Shown: positions 29,656 to 35,615 of the stretch, in pieces
How positions within the stretch are numbered: position 1 is the stretch's first letter
Layout: every line of letters starts with the position of its first letter
From: Actinoallomurus sp.
GTDB taxonomy: Bacteria; Actinomycetota; Actinomycetes; Streptosporangiales; Streptosporangiaceae
Length of the DNA stretch: 35,615 nucleotides
Direction: 5' to 3'
Assembly (NCBI GenBank): GCA_025964625.1
Contig: JAOPYL010000344.1
Span: forward strand, 1 to 35,615
Position numbers and translations under genes: made by a program
The notes under the pieces: generated by a model
What the model was told of the DNA's origin: nothing
Databases searched by the model: none
The model's input: the letters and a program-made list of their open reading frames with translations, nothing else

Positions 29656-31473
29656 TCAGCGCGCAGGGGTGACGACCAGCGCGCTGCCGCCGTGGCGGCG
29701 GGTCCGCTCGGCGACGGCCTCGACCTTCCCTCCGCCGAGGAACTCCAGGCCGGTGGCCGAGCCGATCACGCCCGCGGGCGGGCCGGGGAAGAGCGCCAGG
29801 TCCTGCCCCTTGGCCTTGAGGGCGGCGCCGTACTGGTCGATGAACGCCTGCTCGGCGAAGGTCTGTGGCGTGTTCCGCTGGGTGGCGCGCGGTGCGTCGA
29901 CCGCCTGCGGCAGGGTCATGCCCAGGTCGATGCGGTTCATGAGGATCTGCAGCACGGTCGTGATGATCGTCGATCCGCCCGGGGAGCCGACCGCGAGCAT
30001 CGGGCGGCCCTTCTTCAGCACGATCGTCGGCGCCATGCTGCTGCGCGGCCGCTTGCCCGCTGCGGGCAGGTTCGGGTCGGGGAAGCCGGCCGGCGTGGAC
30101 GAGGTGAAGTCGAAGTCGGTCATCTCGTTGTTGAGGAGGAACCCGCGGTGCGGCACCGTGATCCCGCTGCCGCCGAACTGTTCGATCGTCAGCGTGTACG
30201 AGACGACATCGCCCCACTTGTCGGCGACGACGAGATGGGTGGTCTGCGGACCTTCGTACGGAAGTCGCTGGCTCGCGCCCTTCGGCGCCGCGCAGCCGTG
30301 GGCGTTCAGGTCGCCCGGCGCGACCGGGGCCTTGGCGGCCTGGTCCGGTTTGATCAGACAGGCGCGCGAGCGGGCGAACCCGTCGGAGAGCAGCGTCTTC
30401 AGCGGCACCTTCGCGTACGCGGGGTCGCCGACGTACGCGCCACGGTCGGCGTAGGCGAGCTTGGAGGCCTCCAGGTAGGTGTGCAGCGCCTGGACGGTGT
30501 CCTTGAACGGGACGTTCTTCATGATGTTCAGCGCCTCGCCGACCGTGGACCCGCCGGAGGAGGACGGGGCCATGCCGTAGACGTCGAGGCCGCGATAGTT
30601 CACATGCGTCGGGTCGCGCGGCACGACCCGGTAGGCCGCGAGATCGGAGGGCTGTACCACACCGGGCCGTACGTTGCGGGTCGCCTTCGGGTCGACCGGC
30701 GGGTGCCGCACGGTGTTCGCGATCTCCGTGCCGAGCTCACCGCCGTAGAACCAGCCGAGGCCCCGCCTGGCGATCTCCTGATATGTCCTGGCGAGGTCGG
30801 GGTTGCGGAACGTCGAGCCGACGGCCGGCGGCTTCCCGCCGGGCAGGAAGAGCTCTCTCGTCGGCACGATGTCCTTGAACCGGTCGGCGTTGAGCTGGGT
30901 CTGGTCGTAGAACTCCTGGTCGACCGTGAAGCCCTGCTCGGCCACCGTGATGGCGGGCTGGAGCAGCGTGCTCAGCCGGCGGGTGCCGAAGCGGCGCAGC
31001 GCCGAGTCCCAGGTGGCCAGCGTGCCCGGCACACCCACGGAAAGACCGCTGGTCACCGCGTCGGCGAACGGCAGCGGCTGCCCGGTCTTGGGGTCGATGA
31101 AGATGTTCTTCGTCATCTTCGCCGGGCCGGTCTCGCGGCCGTCGAAGGTGGAGACCTTATGGGTGCGCGCGTCGTAGTAGGTGAAGTAGCCGCCCCCGCC
31201 GATGGCCGAGACGTACGGTTCCGTCACGCCGAGCGTCGCGGCGGCGGCGACCGCCGCGTCGACGGCGTTGCCGCCGCGCCTGAGCACCTCGATCCCGCTC
31301 CTGCTGGCATCGAGGTCCACGCTCGACACCGCTCCGCCGTACCCGACCGCGACCGCCTGCTTCTGGTACCCCGTGACGGGCGGTGCGGCCGTGTGCGCCT
31401 GCGCGGGCACGGTCAGGGTCAGGGACGCCAGCGCGACAGCGGTGAGTCCGAGGACGGCATGGCTACGGCGCAT
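29656..31473 (-). CDS. ggt: Gamma-glutamyltransferase, secreted
   Basis: 605 residues from ATG 31473 (AGGAG five bases upstream). A Sec signal ends near AQA (residues 24-26). AVSSVDLDASRSGIEVLRRGGNAVDAAVAAA and EPYVSAIGGGGYFTYYD are the large-subunit signatures. YEGPQ-TTHLVVAD marks the self-cleavage point: Thr411 becomes the N-terminal nucleophile of the small subunit. RPRSSMAPTIVLKKGRP with SPGGSTIITTVLQ supplies the binding residues for the glutamyl carboxylate and the oxyanion Gly-Gly. The enzyme hydrolyses or transfers the gamma-glutamyl group of glutathione-like peptides outside the cell. It is monocistronic, with a strong terminator behind it. Confidence 0.95.
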   Translation of the reverse strand: MRRSHAVLGLTAVALASLTLTVPAQAHTAAPPVTGYQKQAVAVGYGGAVSSVDLDASRSGIEVLRRGGNAVDAAVAAAATLGVTEPYVSAIGGGGYFTYYDARTHKVSTFDGRETGPAKMTKNIFIDPKTGQPLPFADAVTSGLSVGVPGTLATWDSALRRFGTRRLSTLLQPAITVAEQGFTVDQEFYDQTQLNADRFKDIVPTRELFLPGGKPPAVGSTFRNPDLARTYQEIARRGLGWFYGGELGTEIANTVRHPPVDPKATRNVRPGVVQPSDLAAYRVVPRDPTHVNYRGLDVYGMAPSSSGGSTVGEALNIMKNVPFKDTVQALHTYLEASKLAYADRGAYVGDPAYAKVPLKTLLSDGFARSRACLIKPDQAAKAPVAPGDLNAHGCAAPKGASQRLPYEGPQTTHLVVADKWGDVVSYTLTIEQFGGSGITVPHRGFLLNNEMTDFDFTSSTPAGFPDPNLPAAGKRPRSSMAPTIVLKKGRPMLAVGSPGGSTIITTVLQILMNRIDLGMTLPQAVDAPRATQRNTPQTFAEQAFIDQYGAALKAKGQDLALFPGPPAGVIGSATGLEFLGGGKVEAVAERTRRHGGSALVVTPAR

Positions 31474-31826
31474 TGCATCTCCTGACCCGAGGGAACGCGT
31501 CCCCCAACCTTGCCACCGCGCGACGCGAAGATCCACGAGATCGGCCAATGATGGTCATACCCGGTCGTGCACCCGCATTGCCGATGACAGGGTCACGCGA
31601 GGCCCCGTACCGCTCGGCACGCTCCGCTTCGGGGTGACAGGAGCCCCGCGGAGGGGTACGTGCCAGGGAGAGCGCCTCTGGTCGCCGGCACGCGGTCCCG
31701 AACACCGTGGATCGGCCGGCATCCGGCCGTGCGGGGGGGGCGTACCCAGGATCGCGGAACGGCCGGGAATTCACCGACATGAGTACGGCCACGCCATGAT
31801 GGCCGATCAGCCAAGGAGCAACGAAC
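31474..31826. other. Divergent intergenic region between ggt and the GRDP-like gene
   Basis: The region has 353 bases and no convincing gene. A CGGCCG-GCATC-CGGCCG hairpin lies near 31713-31729, and an eight-G run near 31733. Divergent promoters for both neighbours must lie here, but I could not place clear -10/-35 pairs. Confidence 0.4.
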
Positions 31827-32288
31827 ATGACTCTCATGACAGGCGAGGCGACCCTCGGCCGCCGCGCCCCGGAATCTCTGATCCCGGCCACCCTATTCAG
31901 CAGGCTGGTCGGGCGGATAGTACGTGACGCGAACGTCGACCGGCAGCTGGCGGAGCGCATCATGCGGCAGGCCCTTGCGTTCCTGCTGGCCTGCGCCCGC
32001 AACCCCGACACCCCTCTCGCGCCGTCGAGAACGGTCGACAAGGGCTGGCACGCCTTCATCCTGCACACTCGCGAATACGCTGACTTCTGCCAGGACGTGG
32101 CAGGCCGTTTCATCCACCACGCGCCCGACGACGAACCGGACGGCGACCGCATCGATACGGCGGCGCGGACCGAGATGACCGTCGACGTCATGCGGCAGAC
32201 CGGACTACCGGTCGATGAGGAACTCTGGTCCGGACACCAGGCCTCGTGTTCTTCCAAGTGCCAGGGCTGCTGCTCGGACCACCCGTAG
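31827..32288 (+). CDS. GRDP-like (DUF1399-type) protein with Cys-rich C-terminus
   Basis: 153 residues from ATG 31827 (AAGGAG eight bases upstream; the ATG three codons on is less well spaced). The core SRTVDKGWHAFILHTREYADFCQD, then GRFIHHAP (residues 67-100) is the V-D-x-x-W-H-x-F-I-L-x-T-x-x-Y-x-x-F-C...H-H-x-P signature found in plant glycine-rich-domain proteins and many bacterial proteins of unknown function. The glycine-rich part itself is missing. The last 13 residues, CSSKCQGCCSDHP (Cys141, 145, 148, 149, His152), could bind a metal or be modified. No export signal. Neighbours give no hint. Function unknown. Confidence 0.7.
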   Translation: MTLMTGEATLGRRAPESLIPATLFSRLVGRIVRDANVDRQLAERIMRQALAFLLACARNPDTPLAPSRTVDKGWHAFILHTREYADFCQDVAGRFIHHAPDDEPDGDRIDTAARTEMTVDVMRQTGLPVDEELWSGHQASCSSKCQGCCSDHP

Positions 32289-32297
32289 CGGGGAGAA

Positions 32298-32319
32298 GAC
32301 CGCGACCAGGGGTGCGGTC
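32298..32319. terminator. Hairpin between convergent genes
   Basis: GACCGC (32298-32303) pairs with GCGGTC (32314-32319) over a ten-base loop in the 46 bases between the GRDP-like gene and the convergent bPH gene. It is a modest candidate for a shared terminator. Confidence 0.35.
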
Positions 32320-32334
32320 AGGTCTCGGGACGGC

Positions 32335-33831
32335 TCAGCGCTGCAGGAACGGGGTCAGCAGGCCGGGCAGGGCGGCCTCGGCCGTGCGCAGCGCCTCACC
32401 CAGTTCGACGTCCTGCACCTCGACACGCTGGCGGCCGGCGGCGGTCGTCGCGACCAGCGTGGCCAGGCCGGCCCGCCGCTGGAAGAACGAGCGCCGCAGG
32501 TTCCAGCCGATGATCCCATCACAGGACAGCGCGCTGCGGCGCCGTACGAGCGACCCCCGGCGGCTCACCAGGGTCGCCCCGCGGACCGCGTGGCCGAGAG
32601 CGTACGCGCGGTCGAACGCGAGCAGCGCCGCGGCCGGCGGGAGCGCCAGGGAGAGCTGCCAGGCCCACGGGGGGAGCACGCCCAGCGCCCACAGGGCGAG
32701 GGACGCCGCGACGATGAGCGCCGCGACGCCGACCGCGCGGGAGAACCGGCGCCACGTCGCGCGCGGGCCATGCGGGCTCAGCGGGCAGGTCAGCGGGGCG
32801 GCGTCGCCCAGGACCTCCGCGGCCACCCGTTGGGCCTCCTTCCGGGGACCGGGGGGCAGCAGCAGCGATCCGCCGCGCTCCGCGCCACGGCCGACGCGCA
32901 GGCCGGTGGTGATGGCGATGCAGCGGGCCCCGCGCACGGCGCGCAGCAGCAGCGGCTCGCTGAGCTCGACGCCACGCAGCCGGCGTTCCTCGATCGTGAT
33001 CGCCCGCGTGGTGATGAGGCCGCGCGTGATGTGCAGCGTGCCGGCGCTGTTGCGGCTGAGACGGAACCGGTAGAAGGCCAGGACGTACCCGATGGTCGAG
33101 GCGACGGCGACGGCCACCACCAGCGCGGCCACCAGCATCGCGATCTCCGCGGTCACCGGCGCCCGCTCCCAGCGATCCAGCAGTGTGCTGAGCGGGCCGA
33201 GCCGTCCCGGATCGAGATGGGCCTCGTTCGCCGCCCGGCCCGCGACTCCGGCGATGACGCCGACGGTGACCAGGCCGGTCAGCGTGAACGGGCCGTACCT
33301 CACCCAGCCGGTCGGCACGCGCGCCAGCAGCGTCTGCCGGGGCGGCGCGGACACCTCGGCCGCCTGGGGCGGTCCGGCCGCCGGCCTGTGCAGCAGCTCG
33401 TCGCGGAGCCCGGCGGCCTCGACGGCGTGGAGCGCGTCGAGCTTCACGCCGTCGTCCTTACGGTCGGTGCGGCCCGTGCCGACCTCGATCTTGGCGAGCC
33501 CCAGCGAGCGGTGCAGGGCGTTGGCGGTGACGTCGACGGTGCGGATCCGGTCCCGCGGGACGGTCAGCACCTGGCGCCGGACGAACCCCTTGCGCACCTG
33601 CACCTGCTCGGGCGTGACGCGGTACGTCGTGGTGAACCAGCGCAGCATGCCCGCACCCACCACGAAGGCGGCGCCGGCCAGGCTCCACCACGACCCGTGG
33701 CCGCCCGCCGTGCCGGCGAACACCAGGCCGATGAGCACCGGCCAGGCCCGCAGCAGCTCCTGGATCGGGTGGATCACGAGCATCCGCGTGGACAGGCGCC
33801 GCCACTCCTCCGTGCCGTGAGTCGCGGTCAT
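32335..33831 (-). CDS. Bacterial PH-domain membrane protein, YdbT-like
   Basis: 498 residues from ATG 33831. Three bPH_2 units alternate with membrane helix pairs: TTYRVTPEQVQVRKGFVRRQVLTVPRDRIRTVDVTANALHRSLGLAKIEVGT (about 68-120), then FRLSRNSAGTLHITRGLITTRAITIEERRLRGVELSEPLL, then a third near LVSRRGSLVRRRSALSCDGIIGWN. Helix pairs lie near 25-65, 170-260 and 355-405. The set matches B. subtilis YdbT, which with YdbS contributes to resistance against certain bacteriocins; the molecular action is unknown. Its ATG overlaps the YdbS-like stop by four bases, so the pair is co-translated. Confidence 0.88.
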   Translation of the reverse strand: MTATHGTEEWRRLSTRMLVIHPIQELLRAWPVLIGLVFAGTAGGHGSWWSLAGAAFVVGAGMLRWFTTTYRVTPEQVQVRKGFVRRQVLTVPRDRIRTVDVTANALHRSLGLAKIEVGTGRTDRKDDGVKLDALHAVEAAGLRDELLHRPAAGPPQAAEVSAPPRQTLLARVPTGWVRYGPFTLTGLVTVGVIAGVAGRAANEAHLDPGRLGPLSTLLDRWERAPVTAEIAMLVAALVVAVAVASTIGYVLAFYRFRLSRNSAGTLHITRGLITTRAITIEERRLRGVELSEPLLLRAVRGARCIAITTGLRVGRGAERGGSLLLPPGPRKEAQRVAAEVLGDAAPLTCPLSPHGPRATWRRFSRAVGVAALIVAASLALWALGVLPPWAWQLSLALPPAAALLAFDRAYALGHAVRGATLVSRRGSLVRRRSALSCDGIIGWNLRRSFFQRRAGLATLVATTAAGRQRVEVQDVELGEALRTAEAALPGLLTPFLQR

Positions 33832-34325
33832 GTGGCGTCGCCCGGGTCGCCGTGGGCGCCCTCGGTCAGTTCGTCCACCAGCCGCCGCGCGGTCTGGTGG
33901 TCGAGGCCATGGATCTTCAGCGGGCCGGCCGCCGACGCCGTGGTCACGGTGACGTTGGCCAGGCCGAACAGCTGCTCGAGCGGCCCGCGCTGGCTGTCGA
34001 CGGTCTGGACGCGGGAGACGGGCGCGATACGCCGCTCCTGGTTGAACCAGCCGGACTGGGTGTACACCGCCTCCGGTGTCGCCTCCCAGCGGTGCACACG
34101 GAAACGCCACTGCGGCATGATGACGACGTGCGCCGCGGCGAGCACCATCGTGAGCACCAGACCGGCGACGTGCCAGCTCAAGCGGCCCTCGTCCTGGAGC
34201 ATCCAGATGACCTGCGCGGCGAGTGGAATCAGCCAGCCTGCCAGAGCGCGGAGCGTCCAGTAGCCGATCGCTTTGCGGCTGACAAGGTGACGCGGTGGCC
34301 GGAGCCCCGCCTCGGTTGACTGCAT
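33828..34325 (-). CDS. Bacterial PH-domain membrane protein, YdbS-like
   Basis: 165 residues from ATG 34325. Two membrane helices (about 21-42 and 51-70) are followed by a bPH_2 domain: WRFRVHRWEATPEAVYTQSGWFNQERRIAPVSRVQTVDSQRGPLEQLFGLANVTVTTASAAGPLKIHGLD. The R-V-Q-x-V-D-x-x-x-x-x-L-x-x-x-x-G-L segment is the family core. The acidic C-terminus (DELTEGAHGDPGD) is cytosolic. It is first gene of the two-gene ydbS-ydbT-like operon, probably forming one membrane complex. Upstream, CCGGTT-TC-AACCGG (34375-34388) may be an operator. Confidence 0.88.
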   Translation of the reverse strand: MQSTEAGLRPPRHLVSRKAIGYWTLRALAGWLIPLAAQVIWMLQDEGRLSWHVAGLVLTMVLAAAHVVIMPQWRFRVHRWEATPEAVYTQSGWFNQERRIAPVSRVQTVDSQRGPLEQLFGLANVTVTTASAAGPLKIHGLDHQTARRLVDELTEGAHGDPGDAT

Positions 34326-34596
34326 GGTAGGAATCCTGGCAGAGATCCGCCGCCTCAGCCCAGAGCGGCAGGTCCCGGTTTCAACCGGTACACATGTCAT
34401 GGATCTCCATTGCACTCGGTGACTCCGGGCACGTCCTGGACCGGGTCGGCATGTTCGACGCCGAGATCGTTCAGGGGATGAGGACGGACGGCTTCCGAGT
34501 CCACCCGCACGCCGATCCGGTTGGCTTTCAGGTCTGTTCACGGATGGTCATCAATGGCAGACTCTGCCCGCATTATGGTGATCGGAGGTGGGGTCC
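34326..34596. other. Divergent intergenic region before the XRE-DUF5753 gene
   Basis: It holds the inverted repeat CCGGTT-TC-AACCGG (34375-34388) near the leftward bPH operon and the palindrome ACATGT (34392-34397). A 75-codon ORF beginning at ATG 34394 has no recognisable motif and runs into the regulator in another frame; I do not call it a gene. Confidence 0.4.
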
Positions 34597-35466
34597 GTGG
34601 CGGTCGCGGCGCACTCGGTGAGCCGGCCCACCGTCCGCCGCCGGATCGTGGGCGCACAGCTGCGCCGGTTGCGGGAGGCGGCCGGGATCACGCGGCGGGA
34701 GGCCGGAGACGCGATCAAGGCCGGAGAGGCCAAGCTCGGCCGGATGGAACTCGGGCGGGTCGGACTCGACGAGCATGACGTCGTGGAACTGCTCGCGCTG
34801 TACGGCATCCAGGACCACGACGAGCGCGACGCGCTCCTCGCGCTGGTCCGGGAGGCGAACCGCCCCGGGTGGCTGCAGGCCTACAGCCGTTCGATGCCGG
34901 CCTGGTTCCGTCCGTACGTGGACCTGGAAGAGGCGGCCCAGGTGATCCGGACGTATGAGGTGCAGTTCATTCCCGGGCTGTTGCAGACGGAGGACTACGC
35001 CCGCGCCGTCATCGCCCACGGCATGTCCGCGCCGCCGGCGAAAGAGGTCGACCGGCGGGTCGAGCTGCGATTGCGGCGGCAGCGGATCCTGTCCACCCCC
35101 ACGCCGGCCCGCCTGTGGGCGGTCATCGACGAAGCGGCGCTGTGGCGCCCGATCGGCGGCTCGGACGTCTCACGCGCCCAGCTGCGGGCGCTTCTGGAGG
35201 CGGCGCGGCACGAGCACATCACGGTCCAGGTCATGCCGTTCCGGGTGGGAGGTCACGCCGGTGAGGCGGGAGCCTTCACCATCCTGCGCTTTCCCGAGCC
35301 CGAACTTCATGACATCGCCTATCTCGAGCAGCTGACGGGCGCGATGTACCTGGAGAAGGACGACGACATGGACCGCTACAGCGGGACGATGGAGCAACTG
35401 TGCGTGCAGAGCGCGTCGCCGGAGGAGTCCATGGACCTGATCAGCAAGATCATCCGCGAGATCTGA
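34597..35466 (+). CDS. XRE-family regulator with DUF5753 domain
   Basis: 289 residues. GTG 34597 is chosen since GGAGG (34584-34588) lies eight bases upstream; GTG 34588 would overlap it. The N-terminal HTH (IVGAQLRRLREAAGITRREAGDAIKAGEAKLGRMELGRVGL) belongs to the XRE/BldD-neighbour group. The DUF5753 effector domain follows: WFRPYVDLEEAAQVIRTYEVQFIPGLLQTEDYARAVI, then ITVQVMPFRVGGHAGEAGAFTILRFPEP and YLEQLTGAMYLEKDDDMDRY. Such genes, abundant in Streptomyces-like genomes, are usually followed by a DUF397 gene and often an RsbW-like ATPase. Here the next gene is instead a convergent relative. Confidence 0.92.
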   Translation: MAVAAHSVSRPTVRRRIVGAQLRRLREAAGITRREAGDAIKAGEAKLGRMELGRVGLDEHDVVELLALYGIQDHDERDALLALVREANRPGWLQAYSRSMPAWFRPYVDLEEAAQVIRTYEVQFIPGLLQTEDYARAVIAHGMSAPPAKEVDRRVELRLRRQRILSTPTPARLWAVIDEAALWRPIGGSDVSRAQLRALLEAARHEHITVQVMPFRVGGHAGEAGAFTILRFPEPELHDIAYLEQLTGAMYLEKDDDMDRYSGTMEQLCVQSASPEESMDLISKIIREI

Positions 35467-35469
35467 GCG

Positions 35470-35615
35470 TCACAGCTGCCGGAGGAGCCGGCTGAGGGTG
35501 TCGCGGATGTGGGTGGCGGGTTCGGCGTCGATGCACAACCGCTCCATCACCGCGAGATAGTTATCGACGTCGTCTCGTTTGTCCAGATAAAGCGCACTGG
35601 TCAGCTGCTCCAGGT
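35470..35615 (-). CDS. Second XRE-DUF5753 regulator, C-terminal part only
   Basis: The 48 complete codons before the stop (35470-35472) read LEQLTSALYLDKRDDVDNYL, then AVMERLCIDAEPATHIRDTL, then SRLLRQL. This aligns with the C-terminus of the DUF5753 regulator on the other strand (LEQLTGAMYLEKDDDMDRYS...MEQLCVQSASPEESMDLISKIIREI), so it is a paralogue whose start lies beyond the window. The stop codons are three bases apart, tail to tail, leaving no room for a terminator. Confidence 0.85.
   Translation of the reverse strand, partial: LEQLTSALYLDKRDDVDNYLAVMERLCIDAEPATHIRDTLSRLLRQL

Noticed and set aside
34394-34621. 75-codon plus-strand ORF in the intergenic region before the XRE-DUF5753 gene
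   Set aside because: No ribosome-binding site or motif, and it overlaps the regulator start in another frame. It could be a gene remnant, but the evidence is weak.

Overview
The window is chromosomal DNA from a high-GC, F420-using actinomycete. Strong G/C bias at third codon positions creates long antisense shadow ORFs. Supporting markers are an NpdG-type F420:NADP reductase, an M. tuberculosis MetAP1c-like methionine aminopeptidase, a mycobacterial-type alanine dehydrogenase, a fused CopD-CtaG protein, XRE/DUF5753 regulators and a stand-alone RsbW-like ATPase. The mix suggests Streptosporangiales or a related order, but I cannot fix the genus. No rRNA, tRNA, CRISPR, IS element or prophage gene was seen.

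Layout, left to right. 1-0.9 kb: 3' part of a divergent asparaginase-like gene ending in a strong palindromic hairpin. 1.2-1.7 kb: a secreted HNH-like protein whose 3' end overlaps that of a convergent operon (npdG, a ketopantoate-reductase-family gene and a signal-less helical-backbone metal receptor, 4.1-1.7 kb). 4.3-6.0 kb: an SIS-like hypothetical gene, a 57-codon Cys/His small gene, and map. 6.1-6.5 kb: anti-sigma-type ATPase. 6.9-9.4 kb: YdjM-like membrane hydrolase, an HtrA-like lipoprotein protease and a convergent aspartyl-protease lipoprotein. 9.5-11.5 kb: CopD-CtaG. 11.8-13.3 kb: an XRE-TPR regulator divergent from a 46-residue secreted prepeptide. 13.5-17.4 kb: xanthine dehydrogenase molybdenum subunit and purine permease. 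17.5-21.5 kb: PaiB-like protein, CPA1 antiporter, ald, histidine phosphatase. 21.6-22.9 kb: MpaB-family oxygenase (iron-box-like site upstream) and CutA. 23.1-29.4 kb: a tightly overlapping six-gene operon (tandem AsnC regulator, NodB/PuuE-like hydrolase, MHS-type transporter, SDR, ketopantoate-reductase-like protein, M20 amidohydrolase). 29.7-31.5 kb: secreted gamma-glutamyltransferase. 31.8-32.3 kb: GRDP-like protein with a Cys-rich tail. 32.3-34.3 kb: YdbS/YdbT-like bPH pair. 34.6-35.6 kb: two convergent XRE-DUF5753 regulators, the second cut by the window edge.

The most interesting item is the regulator/prepeptide pair at 11.8-13.3 kb. An RRNPP-like architecture (N-terminal HTH, all-TPR remainder) sits head to head with a gene for a tiny Sec-exported peptide whose mature part ends in ...SVRTIHCC. 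The shared promoter carries an unmistakable imperfect direct repeat. This looks like a candidate peptide-signalling (quorum-sensing) cassette in an actinomycete. Second is the six-gene operon at 23-29 kb, which looks like a dedicated uptake and breakdown route for an unidentified amide- or imide-containing compound. All function statements rest on reading the sequence and remembered family features; no database search was run.
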